Origin: JAVBQL01 sp031549085
GTDB lineage: Bacteria; Spirochaetota; GWE2-31-10; MWDO01
Direction: 5' to 3'
Assembly (NCBI GenBank): GCA_031549085.1
Contig: JAVBQL010000013.1
Span: 1 to 64,000, forward strand
Length of the DNA: 64,000 nucleotides
Every line of letters starts with the position of its first letter. The stretch's first letter is position 1. The position numbers and the translations under genes are program-made. The notes beneath the pieces are model-generated. The model was not told the DNA's origin. It searched no databases and was given only the letters and a program-made list of their open reading frames with translations. Below, piece by piece: positions 46,498 through 55,372 of this stretch.

Positions 46498-47780
46498 ATC
46501 AACAAAAGGGAGAAAGATGCTCCTTTTGTGCAAAGACTACAGATGAATTTAATCTAAAATTTGTACGAGGCTCAAACTCTCTTATATGCAGCGACTGTAT
46601 AAAGAGAGCCTTTGAAGATATCAAAAAAAATGATAAGCATAAACATAATAATGCGATAGCTCTGACAGATCTTCCATCTCCAAAGGAGATAAAGGAATTT
46701 CTTGATCTGTATGTTGTTGGACAAGATAATGTAAAGAAGATATTGTCTGTTGCAGTCTATAACCACTATAAAAAGATAAAACATATTACCTCTCCCATGG
46801 AGTTTAGCAGTTTGCCTATTGAGAAATTTGGTGGTATTGAGGTTGACAAATCAAACATACTTCTTATTGGACCAACAGGAAGTGGTAAGACCTTGCTTGC
46901 AAGAACCCTTGCAAGACGCCTCAATGTTCCATTTGCGATAGCTGATGCAACAACCTTGACAGAAGCAGGCTATGTAGGTGAAGATGTTGAAAACATCTTG
47001 CTCAAGCTCATTCAGGCTGCCGATAACAATATCCAAAAGGCAGAGTTTGGTATTATATATATTGACGAAATAGACAAAATTGCTAGAAAGACTGAGAATG
47101 TCTCAATAACAAGAGATGTCTCTGGCGAAGGTGTACAGCAAGCCCTATTAAAAATTATTGAGGGAACAGAGGCAAGCGTCCCTCCTCAAGGCGGAAGAAA
47201 ACATCCACAGCAGGAGCTTCTAAAAATAAACACAGAGAATATCCTCTTTATCTGCAGTGGGGCATTTGTTGGACTTGATAAGATAATTGAGCAGAGGGTT
47301 GCTTCAAGCTCTATTGGTTTTGGTGCTGATATACAGAAGAGAGAAGAGAAGGACTATGCAAAGATATTTAGTGAACTTCATACAGAAGATCTAATAAAGT
47401 TTGGAATGATTCCAGAGTTTGTTGGAAGAGTTCCTATTGTTGCTGCTCTTGAACCTCTATCTGAAGAGGATCTCGTGAAAATTATAAAAGAGCCAAAGAA
47501 CTCCATTATAAAACAGTATCAATGGATATTGGCAACCGAAGGTGTAGATCTTGTTTTTGAAGAGAGTGCAATTAAAGCAATTGCAAAGACTGCAATAAAA
47601 CACAAAACTGGTGCAAGAGGGCTTCGCTCTATAATAGAGAAGATTATGCTTGATCTCATGTTTGATATTCCAACAACTAAAAATGTTGAGAAGATAGTTA
47701 TTGATGATAGTGTTATACTTGAAAACAAACCTCCAAAAGTTGTAAAAAGCAAAAATAAGAGCGGGGAAAAGAGTGCATGA
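46494..47780 (+). CDS. clpX: ATP-dependent unfoldase ClpX
   Basis: AAA+ unfoldase that recognises tagged proteins and feeds ClpP. An N-terminal zinc-binding domain has C9, C12, C32 and C35. Then come Walker A GPTGSGKT, Walker B IYIDEIDKI, the RKH-type pore region (ASVPPQGGRKHPQQE), and the ClpP-docking IGF loop SIGFGAD. 428 aa, normal. Overlaps clpP upstream and lon downstream by four bases each, so the three are translated as a coupled unit. Confidence 0.97.
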   Translation: MNQQKGERCSFCAKTTDEFNLKFVRGSNSLICSDCIKRAFEDIKKNDKHKHNNAIALTDLPSPKEIKEFLDLYVVGQDNVKKILSVAVYNHYKKIKHITSPMEFSSLPIEKFGGIEVDKSNILLIGPTGSGKTLLARTLARRLNVPFAIADATTLTEAGYVGEDVENILLKLIQAADNNIQKAEFGIIYIDEIDKIARKTENVSITRDVSGEGVQQALLKIIEGTEASVPPQGGRKHPQQELLKINTENILFICSGAFVGLDKIIEQRVASSSIGFGADIQKREEKDYAKIFSELHTEDLIKFGMIPEFVGRVPIVAALEPLSEEDLVKIIKEPKNSIIKQYQWILATEGVDLVFEESAIKAIAKTAIKHKTGARGLRSIIEKIMLDLMFDIPTTKNVEKIVIDDSVILENKPPKVVKSKNKSGEKSA

Positions 47781-50155
47781 AGATAAAATCATCACTTAAC
47801 AATCCAAATATTGGCAGTGAGGATAATGAGTATCCCTTACTGCCCTTGAGAGATAGTGTCGTATTTCCAACACTCATAAAAACATTCTATGTAGGAAGAG
47901 AGGAGTCCATTGAGGCTATACACCTCTCTGTGAATAAGTATAATAAAAAAATATTTATTGTTTTTCAAAAAGACTCCAACATTGAAGATCCAAAAGAGGA
48001 AGATCTATATGAATATGGCATATTGTCTGAAATTATAGACATAAAGCAGGGGCCAGAAAAGAAGATACTAAAAATAACAATAAAGGGACTCTCAAGAGGA
48101 AAACTAAAAAGCTTCTTTCAAAAAGATAGTGCCAATCATGGAGAGATAGAGACCATTCCTATAAAATCATTACCTGATGGACTTCAATCTGAGGCATTGG
48201 TTGATGTTTTGATAAAAGAGTTTAAAAAACTTTGTGCTTTGGCAAGAATGGGAGATGGGATACTTGAATCGCTAACCACAATAGAAGAGGAGGAGATCCT
48301 TCTCTACTCTATAATTTTTCATCTGAAAATTCAGTATGATAAACAGATTGCAATCTTTATGGAGATGGATCTTGAAAAGCAGTTCTTGATGGTTACTGAA
48401 GAGACAATAACAAATCAGGAGCTTTTGGGTTTAGAAATAAAGATAAACAATGATGTTAAGAAGAAACTGGATAAGAATCAGAAAGACTTTTTTCTTAACG
48501 AACGTATAAAAGAGATTCAAAAAGAGATTGGAAATAGTGATGAGTCTGAGTTTACTGATAAAGAGACCTTTATGAAGAGGTTTGTAGAGCTTGGCATTCC
48601 ATCACAAGTCACAATCAAGGCTGAAAAGGAGCAGGCACGTCTTGCAAAGATGCCGCCATTGTCACCTGAAGCAAACATAATTAGAACATATCTTGAAACA
48701 GTAATGGAGCTTCCATGGAGAGACTCCACAGTGGATTCTAAAGACCTACTCTATTCAAAAAAGATACTAGATGAGGAGCACTACTCGCTTCACAAAGTAA
48801 AAGAGCGTATATTGGAATTTCTTGCTGTAAGGCAACTCAACCCAGATACAAAGGGTCCAATATTATGTTTTGTTGGTCCTCCTGGGACAGGTAAAACATC
48901 ACTTGCAAGATCTGTTGCAAAGGCTATTGGCAGAGAGTTTATAAGAATCTCTCTTGGTGGAGTAAGAGATGAAGCAGAGATACGAGGGCATAGAAGAACA
49001 TATCTTGGGGCACTGCCCGGAAAGATAATTCAATCTATGAAAAAAGCAAGATATATAAACCCTGTATTTTTACTTGATGAGATAGATAAGATGAGTTCTG
49101 ACTTTAGGGGAGACCCAGCCTCAGCACTCCTTGAAGTGCTTGATCCTGAGCAGAATTTTCAGTTTGTTGATCACTACCTTGAAGTTCCATATGATCTCCA
49201 CTCTGTTATGTTTATTACTACAGCAAATAATATATCAGGTATCCCCTATCCGCTTCTGGATAGGATGGAGATAATTGAGATATCAAGCTATACTGAGATA
49301 GAGAAGCTTAATATAACAAGAAAATTTTTGATACCGCGTCAAAAGGCAGAGAATGGTATATCAAATGTTGATATTAAAATCAGCAACAGGACGATTCTGA
49401 CTATTATACGACACTACACTATGGAGGCGGGAGTCCGAAACCTTCAGAGACAGATTGCCTCTATCTGTAGAAAGATTGCGAAATATATTGTTATGAAAAA
49501 TAGAGAAATAACCTCTATTGCTGTTACCACAAAAAATCTAAAGAAGTTTTTGGGCAAACAGAGATTCATAAAACATGAGATAAATAAAATTCTTGATGTT
49601 GGGGTCTCTCATGGGCTTGCTTGGACAGAGCTTGGTGGGGTGCTTATGCCTATTGAGAGTGTTGTCTATCAGGGAAGCGGAAACATAATTCTTACAGGTA
49701 AAATAGGAGATGTAATGAAGGAGTCTGCACAGGCTGCTTTCTCATATGTAAAGGCGAACGCACATCTCTATGATATAAAATATAAGGACTTTTTCAAAAG
49801 CTACGATATTCATATCCACTTTCCAGAGGGGGCAATTCCAAAAGATGGTCCATCGGCAGGAACGGCGATTGCTGTTGCAATTGTGTCAGTGATTACCAAA
49901 ACCCCTATGAAGTCCGATATTGCTATGACTGGAGAGATTACATTGACTGGCAAAGTTTTGCCAATTGGCGGCCTAAAAGAGAAGACTTTTGCTGCTGTAC
50001 AGAATGGAAAGAAGATTGTTATAGTACCTAAAGAGAATGAGAAAGATATTGATGAGCTCCCTAAGATTACTAAAAAGAAGTTGAATATTATTTTAGTAAA
50101 TAGGGTTGAAGAGGTCTTTGATATAGTATTTGATAAGTCTATCTATAAGCGTTGA
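47777..50155 (+). CDS. lon: ATP-dependent protease Lon
   Basis: Homo-oligomeric AAA+ serine protease of 792 aa. It has an N-terminal substrate-binding domain (YPLLPLRDSVVFP...), Walker A GPPGTGKTS, Walker B FLLDEIDKM and a C-terminal protease domain. The Ser-Lys dyad is S693 (PKDGPSAG) and K736 (GGLKEK), spaced 43 residues as in E. coli Lon. Soluble Lon-A type without membrane segments. Last gene of clpP-clpX-lon; the placement of all three major cytosolic proteases/chaperones in one operon suggests joint stress control. Confidence 0.97.
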   Translation: MKIKSSLNNPNIGSEDNEYPLLPLRDSVVFPTLIKTFYVGREESIEAIHLSVNKYNKKIFIVFQKDSNIEDPKEEDLYEYGILSEIIDIKQGPEKKILKITIKGLSRGKLKSFFQKDSANHGEIETIPIKSLPDGLQSEALVDVLIKEFKKLCALARMGDGILESLTTIEEEEILLYSIIFHLKIQYDKQIAIFMEMDLEKQFLMVTEETITNQELLGLEIKINNDVKKKLDKNQKDFFLNERIKEIQKEIGNSDESEFTDKETFMKRFVELGIPSQVTIKAEKEQARLAKMPPLSPEANIIRTYLETVMELPWRDSTVDSKDLLYSKKILDEEHYSLHKVKERILEFLAVRQLNPDTKGPILCFVGPPGTGKTSLARSVAKAIGREFIRISLGGVRDEAEIRGHRRTYLGALPGKIIQSMKKARYINPVFLLDEIDKMSSDFRGDPASALLEVLDPEQNFQFVDHYLEVPYDLHSVMFITTANNISGIPYPLLDRMEIIEISSYTEIEKLNITRKFLIPRQKAENGISNVDIKISNRTILTIIRHYTMEAGVRNLQRQIASICRKIAKYIVMKNREITSIAVTTKNLKKFLGKQRFIKHEINKILDVGVSHGLAWTELGGVLMPIESVVYQGSGNIILTGKIGDVMKESAQAAFSYVKANAHLYDIKYKDFFKSYDIHIHFPEGAIPKDGPSAGTAIAVAIVSVITKTPMKSDIAMTGEITLTGKVLPIGGLKEKTFAAVQNGKKIVIVPKENEKDIDELPKITKKKLNIILVNRVEEVFDIVFDKSIYKR

Positions 50156-50217
50156 TAGTTCATTTTATATTAATGAACTATCAAATATAAGATTTTGTAT
50201 TGCTTCATTATATTAAT

Positions 50218-50436
50218 TAATCCTATTCATCTTTTCAAATCTATTTTTGAATTACTTGTCATTAAGTAGATATTAAATGAGCAAACGTTACTTAAAAAGA
50301 AAGAAAAAAGAAAAATATATAGATTGAGGTTATTTCCCGCCTATGTAAAACTATTCTATCTCTTTCTCTTTTTTTTGAGCAGCATTCTCTCATTTAATAT
50401 TTCTGTAATGATAAGGAAACTAATGATAGGGTTGTA
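50218..50436. repeat. Large palindromic element, copy 1
   Basis: Member of the family described at 63500-63799. Nested arms ATTAAATGAG / CTCATTTAAT (50271-50280 / 50389-50398), CTTGTCATTA / TAATGATAAG and TAATCCTAT / ATAGGGTTG enclose a purine-rich left inner arm and a pyrimidine-rich right inner arm. It fills the 356-bp gap between convergent lon and a glycosyltransferase gene and could serve both as terminator. Confidence 0.7.
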
Positions 50437-50511
50437 CTGTTTAGTTTAATATTGATAGCATATTCGTAAAAATAAAGTTAGACAAAAAGCTATGCTAAAT
50501 TAATTAATAAA

Positions 50512-51594
50512 TTAGCTCATCAAACTCTTATATACATCAGCAGTCTCTCTAGCACATTTTTCCCAACTATACTCTTTTAACTTCTCTCTTCCTTTGAGAA
50601 TCAATTGATTTTGCAAATCCACTGATGTAACCACCTTTTCGATAGCAGAGCGCATATCATCTACACTATATGGATCAAAGTAGAGTGCTCCATCTCCACC
50701 AACCTCCGGCAGAGAGCTGCAATTTGCAAGAAGTGTTGGAGCTCCAGCAGCAAAAGCCTCAAGTATAGGAAGACCAAACCCCTCATAAAAAGAGGGAAAT
50801 ACAAAACAGAGAGCCTTTGAATAGAGCTCCTTTAACCCCTCTTCAGTAAAAAAATGACAAGATGATCTATCAAGAATATTAAGAGCCCTCAACTTATCCA
50901 TCTCTCCCCCACCAAAGCCATAGCCTGTACATATAAGTCTTAAATCATATTTTAATAAGAGAGGAGCAACTGCATCAAGAAATCTATCAAAGTTTTTGTA
51001 TCCTTGACGACCACCAACAAAAAGAATATAATTTTCTCGCTTTTGATTCTCTTTTATAGCAATTTCTTTATCAACACCATGATGAATAATCGCTATTTTA
51101 TCACTATTTATCTCTGGGTATAATTTTATAATATCATTCTTTGTATTGGTAGAGATTGCAATAACTTTATCTGCTTTAAATATTAAATTCTTTTTCTCCT
51201 CTGTTGCCTGACTATTTTTATAGTAAAATTCAGGAATCATATCATGTATTGTAATAACAAGTCTCTTTTTTGTAGAGAGTGCATCTTGGTTATAAAATGT
51301 TGGATGAAGGATATCATAGTTGCCTCTATCTATTTTTTTTTTGAAATCATAACCGTTTAAGCGATCTATAAGGTGAATTATCTTAATTTTTATATATCCC
51401 TTTCGCATATTGTTAAATTTAAAGGGACAATATTTTTTTGGTTTTAACAATTTTATATATTGATTTACTAGGAGTGCTCCTGATAGATCATATTCAAATA
51501 GATCTTTACCATTTTCTATAAGCTGATAAAAATATCGTGAGATTCCACCAAATTTTTCTATTGTAAATATCTGTCCATCATATAAAACTCTCAT
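50512..51594 (-). CDS. GT4-family glycosyltransferase
   Basis: A 360-aa GT-B fold transferase of the glycosyltransferase group 1 (GT4) type. It starts MRVLYDGQIFTIEKFGGISRY, a pattern common in mannosyl-/rhamnosyltransferases, and has the UDP/GDP-sugar binding motif FPSFYEGFGLPILEAFAAG (EGFG, E7E) near residue 285. I choose ATG 51594 (GGAG 5 bases before); an in-frame start at 51636 adds 14 unlikely residues. Role in surface glycan or glycolipid synthesis is inferred; donor unknown. Isolated, flanked by a large palindrome and the small RNA. Confidence 0.88.
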   Translation of the reverse strand: MRVLYDGQIFTIEKFGGISRYFYQLIENGKDLFEYDLSGALLVNQYIKLLKPKKYCPFKFNNMRKGYIKIKIIHLIDRLNGYDFKKKIDRGNYDILHPTFYNQDALSTKKRLVITIHDMIPEFYYKNSQATEEKKNLIFKADKVIAISTNTKNDIIKLYPEINSDKIAIIHHGVDKEIAIKENQKRENYILFVGGRQGYKNFDRFLDAVAPLLLKYDLRLICTGYGFGGGEMDKLRALNILDRSSCHFFTEEGLKELYSKALCFVFPSFYEGFGLPILEAFAAGAPTLLANCSSLPEVGGDGALYFDPYSVDDMRSAIEKVVTSVDLQNQLILKGREKLKEYSWEKCARETADVYKSLMS

Positions 51595-51717
51595 TTTTGC
51601 TCCTAATTTTGCTATTATATCACTTTTTCTGTCCATTGTATAGGCTTATATAATAATTTATAGCGAAAGGGTTATAGTTACAAGTATCAAATCAATAGGC
51701 TGCTAATAAAAAAAATC

Positions 51718-51745
51718 TTGATTTATCCATTAAATAAACTATAAT
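51718..51745 (+). promoter_or_regulatory. Promoter of the putative small RNA
   Basis: TTGATT (51718-51723) and consensus TATAAT (51740-51745) with a 16-bp spacer; transcription would start near 51750, where no coding frame follows. Confidence 0.65.
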
Positions 51746-51747
51746 AT

Positions 51748-51974
51748 AAGCTTGAAACGATTTCGGTATCCAAGCTTGAGGTTCGACCCCTTATAGGTTT
51801 GGACACTGCACAGGATAAGTATGCCCGCATTTGCATTGGGCTGTTATTCTTGTCTGTGCAGGGAGTGGCAGCGGTCGACCTTTGCTTTTGTGGGCATGCC
51901 TGTTTTTATAACATAAGAGTCTCACCATGCCTTCAAACACAATTGTCTTGGGCTGCTGCTCCCTTTCTTTTTTT
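51748..51974 (+). ncRNA. Putative structured small RNA, family not recognised
   Basis: About 225 nt with its own promoter and much higher GC than its surroundings. Visible pairing: AAGCTTG/CAAGCTT (51748-51776) enclosing a small GAT-TTCGGT-ATC arm; a tRNA-like T arm GAGG-TTCGACC-CCTT (51777-51792); CTGCACAG/CTGTGCAG (51806-51861) capped by GCCC/GGGC; GGGCATG/CATGCCT; and a long GGAGTGGCAGC/GCTGCTGCTCC stem (51862-51872/51952-51962) followed by a T-rich tract. AGGTTCGACC could also pair with GGTCGACCT (51873-51881), giving a pseudoknot. It lacks tmRNA, RNase P, SRP and 6S signatures that I could check. A Y-RNA-like or novel RNA is possible. Confidence 0.55.
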
Positions 51975-52154
51975 AATATTTTATAACCACAAATAGAAAC
52001 ATTTAATCCCGCTTCAATAAAGAGTTAGCCTCTATTTGTCGATCTTATTACAAAATTGTTTTTAGATTTTTTTATTAATTAATATATTACTTAAATAACT
52101 TTTATAATATATTCTCTTTTACTGTTAAGGAGAGTAGCTCGAGGTTAAATAATT

Positions 52155-53801
52155 ATGAAATTAAATACAAGGCTGGTTTTTGTATCTGTATCTGTTCTTA
52201 TTGCGGCAATGTTTTTTATTATGCTTGTTGTCCTAGTAGAAACATGGATGGATGGTAGAGCGGAAGTAAAAAATATTGAGAAGAGGGAGATGGAGCAGCT
52301 TAAACTCTCTCTCATTAATATCAGCGATCTTGCAAACCAAATTTTAGCCTATAACTATCAGCGTTATGAAAGTGATGAGATATCAGAAGTCGATGCAAAG
52401 ATAGAGAGCCTCAATATGTTAAAGACTTTTCGATTTAATTCTGAAACAGACTATTTTTGGGTAATCTCAAATGACAATCCACCTGAGATGCTGATGCATG
52501 GAATGTACCCAGAACTTGAGGGAAGCGATTTGACAGATATCAAATATAACAGGGCACTTGGAGCAAATAAAAATATATTTTCTGTCGCAGTCGATATCGC
52601 AAACAATAAAGAAGAGGGCTATTTTGAATATGAATGGGAAGAGAAGAATAGCGATGGAAATATGGTTTTTGTTCCAAAGATCGGTTATGTAAAGTATTTC
52701 TCAAATTGGAATTGGGTGGTTGGAACGAGTGTTGACACAAACAGCGTTAAAATTAAAGTTAATAGAGGAAAGAGTCTTGTCTATCAAGATATCAGTTTTA
52801 AGTTTTTTCTTTTTATAGTATTGATATTGGGTTCATCTATTGTTGCCTCTATTGTAATTGCAGCTAGAATAAATAAGATAATAAAACATTTAAACCTTAT
52901 TTCTGACCACGCTCTGACCATTGCTGAGGGTAAATTGACACAGTATGAGAGTGGTGATGATGAAGAGGAGAAAAACAAGACAGAGATAGGCAAATTGATA
53001 TATAGCTTAAACAGTATAATAGATAATTTTGCCAAAGCAACAAAAGAGTTTAATAAAGTTATGCACCATATTCGAAAGACAATGGCTGAAGATGAGAGCA
53101 CAATTGCAGAGCTTCTTGATATATCTGCGACACAGGCAACAGCAATAGAGCAAATATCAGCAACTGTAGTTGAATCTAGTGCTTCATTAAAGACTCTCTC
53201 CGAAAACGCAAAGATAAGCTCAAACAAGCTACTGGAGAGTGAGGAGGGGGCAGAAGATGGTTACAGATTCTTAGAGAAGATAACTGAAAGTATAGTAAAT
53301 ATATCAAATCAGTCGGAAAAAATGAGAGGAGCGATTCTTTTAATGCATGGCATTACAGAGCAGACAAACCTATTGGCACTTAACGCCTCCATAGAGGCTG
53401 CAAAGGCTGGTGATCTTGGTAAAGGCTTCTCTGTTGTAGCATCTGAAATAAGAAAGCTTGCAGATAAATCGAAGGAGACTGCAACAGAGATATCATCAAG
53501 TATTGAAGAGAATGACCTATATGTCTCCGAAGCAACAAGACTGATTACAAATTCCCAATCAACATTCAGTAAAATATTGGATAGCACATCTGTATCAAGG
53601 CAAATTATTGCTGATATGTCATTAGCAATGCAGGAGCAGGCAAAAGGCTCTGTTGAGATGATGAAGTCGATTGATTCTATATCTATAACTTCACAAAAGG
53701 TTGTTGAGGTAGTTGACAGCAGCAAGGAGTATACATCAGTACTTCAGGACTCATTTAAGGAGCTTGACATTATACTTGGCCAGTTTAAGGTTTTAAAATA
53801 G
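52155..53801 (+). CDS. Methyl-accepting chemotaxis protein with Cache sensor domain
   Basis: A 548-aa chemoreceptor with membrane helices at about 7-29 and 211-233. The ~180-residue periplasmic part resembles a single-Cache domain of the sCache_2 type (TDYFWVISNDNPPEMLMHGMYPELEGSDL, then NWNWVVGTSVD). A HAMP-like region follows, then the signalling helix hairpin with tip EQTNLLALNASIEAAKAG and FSVVASEIRKLADKS. Ligand unknown; sCache_2 receptors bind small carboxylates and similar metabolites. It lies downstream of the small RNA gene on the same strand. Confidence 0.93.
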   Translation: MKLNTRLVFVSVSVLIAAMFFIMLVVLVETWMDGRAEVKNIEKREMEQLKLSLINISDLANQILAYNYQRYESDEISEVDAKIESLNMLKTFRFNSETDYFWVISNDNPPEMLMHGMYPELEGSDLTDIKYNRALGANKNIFSVAVDIANNKEEGYFEYEWEEKNSDGNMVFVPKIGYVKYFSNWNWVVGTSVDTNSVKIKVNRGKSLVYQDISFKFFLFIVLILGSSIVASIVIAARINKIIKHLNLISDHALTIAEGKLTQYESGDDEEEKNKTEIGKLIYSLNSIIDNFAKATKEFNKVMHHIRKTMAEDESTIAELLDISATQATAIEQISATVVESSASLKTLSENAKISSNKLLESEEGAEDGYRFLEKITESIVNISNQSEKMRGAILLMHGITEQTNLLALNASIEAAKAGDLGKGFSVVASEIRKLADKSKETATEISSSIEENDLYVSEATRLITNSQSTFSKILDSTSVSRQIIADMSLAMQEQAKGSVEMMKSIDSISITSQKVVEVVDSSKEYTSVLQDSFKELDIILGQFKVLK

Positions 53802-53835
53802 TTAATATAACACTTTTTGGATAGCATTATACTAT

Positions 53836-54132
53836 CAATAATCCTATCCAAGCTCTATAATAATTATTAACCCTGTTTTTGGGGTTACTTGTCAGTAAAT
53901 GGAGATATAAGGAATGAACATTACTCAAAAAAGAGAAAGAGAGAGAATGATTTTATATAGGTGGGGGTAATCAAAAAAGAGGCTAATTTTTAAAATATGA
54001 AAATAAAAAAAAGAGCATGGCACGCAAAAAAACCTATACAAAACTACTTTTTCTCTTTTTCTTTATTTTTTAAGTAACATTCGTTCATTACATATTTTCG
54101 TACTGATAAGTAAACTAAAGATAGGATTGTAT
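53836..54132. repeat. Large palindromic element, copy 2
   Basis: Outer arms CAATAATCCTAT / ATAGGATTGT, then TTACTTGTCAGTA / TACTGATAAGTAA, TGAACATTACT / AGTAACATTC, and purine-rich/pyrimidine-rich inner arms closing with TATAGG / CCTATA. A ~70-nt insert (GGTAATCAAAAAAGAGGCTA... GCATGGCACGC) fills the tip, shared with copy 4. It occupies the 401-bp gap between the convergent MCP and permease genes. Confidence 0.75.
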
Positions 54133-54202
54133 AAATATTTCGACACTAATAGTATATTTATAGTAACAATACTTTTTGTATAGTTGTATGTATTATCAAT
54201 CA

Positions 54203-55249
54203 TTATCTTTCATAAACAAGTCTATTTTCTACAAATATGTTTCCGCCAAGCACACATAACAATATAATACCCTGAAACATTTTAACGATTGAGGCCGGCG
54301 TTTGATAGAACATCTGCATCTCCTGCCCACCAATCAAAAGTCCAGCCATTAGAAAACTTGCAAGAATAATATAGAGAAAATTATTTTTTGCCAACGCCGC
54401 AACAATTATCCCAGTAAATCCATACCCTTGAGAAATTGATGGCTGCAACCTATGCTGAAGCCCCATAACCTCAAAGACACCACCAAGTCCAGCCAAAGCA
54501 CCTGAAATTAACATAACCAAAACTATGTTTCTCCTTACAGATATTCCAGCATATTTTGCTGTTCTTTGTGATTCTCCAACAACCCTAATCTCATATCCCC
54601 AGACAGAGCGTCTTATTATAAGATATAAAATTATTGCGATGATGATTACAGCAAAGATGCCTATATGAAGTCTTGAGCCAAACAGTGTTGGAAGGAAGGT
54701 CTCCTTTGGAAAATATGCTGTGTATGGAAAGTTATCTTTCCCCTTCCATGGGCCATAAACCAAAAACATTACCCAAAGTATTGCAATATAGTTTAGCATT
54801 AATGTTACCAGTATCTCATTTATATCCAAGAGTGCCTTTAATAGACCAGCAATAAGACCAAAGAGACTTGCAAAAAATATGCCAGATAAAAAGATCAGAG
54901 GAATTAAAAGAAAAGTTGGAAAACCTGTAACATTAAGTGCAACAAGAGATGCACCAAATGCACCAAGGACAAATTGCCCCTCACCTCCAACATTCCACAA
55001 ACGCATATTTGCAGGAAGGGCCGAAGCGAAGGCACAGAAAGCTATTGGTATTGAAAAGAGAAGCGTCTCGGTAAATCCATATGATGAGCCAAATACTGCA
55101 CTTATTATTGAATTGAATGCAGCAAATGGGTTTATTTTATTTATAGAAAATATTATTCCACTTATAATAAAGCTTATAAGAAGTGATACTATGAGTACAA
55201 CATATCCCCAATATACACTATATGACTCTCTCTTTTTAAATCTTAGCAT
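54203..55249 (-). CDS. ABC transporter permease, simple sugar/nucleoside type
   Basis: A 348-aa inner-membrane permease of the BPD_transp_2 family with about nine hydrophobic helices. The conserved PANMRLWNVGGEGQFVLGAFGA and GEIRVVGESQRTAKYAGI segments (the latter reads YEIRVVGESQRTAKYAGISV) are typical of YufP-like nucleoside or sugar importers. It is encoded 124 bp downstream of the matching ATPase. The second permease and the Bmp-type substrate-binding lipoprotein usually found in this system are missing from the window. Confidence 0.92.
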   Translation of the reverse strand: MLRFKKRESYSVYWGYVVLIVSLLISFIISGIIFSINKINPFAAFNSIISAVFGSSYGFTETLLFSIPIAFCAFASALPANMRLWNVGGEGQFVLGAFGASLVALNVTGFPTFLLIPLIFLSGIFFASLFGLIAGLLKALLDINEILVTLMLNYIAILWVMFLVYGPWKGKDNFPYTAYFPKETFLPTLFGSRLHIGIFAVIIIAIILYLIIRRSVWGYEIRVVGESQRTAKYAGISVRRNIVLVMLISGALAGLGGVFEVMGLQHRLQPSISQGYGFTGIIVAALAKNNFLYIILASFLMAGLLIGGQEMQMFYQTPASIVKMFQGIILLCVLGGNIFVENRLVYER

Positions 55250-55372
55250 CTATATGTACCTTTCATAAAATTAAATATTCTAACATAAAAATGTATATCA
55301 CATACCATATTATTATACTTTCTTAAAAAGGGGGATTTAGGGGAATTATTCCCCCAAAAATTCACAAAAAAT

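Noticed and set aside
51748..51974. tmRNA, RNase P RNA, SRP RNA or 6S RNA
   Set aside because: No tag reading frame or CCA end, no GAGGAAAGTCC or ACAGNRA, no GGAA/GAAG SRP tip, and the 5' and 3' ends do not pair as a 6S rod.
51799..51996. 65-aa plus-strand frame in the RNA candidate
   Set aside because: No ribosome site, cysteine-rich unlikely composition; its sequence is better explained by RNA stems.
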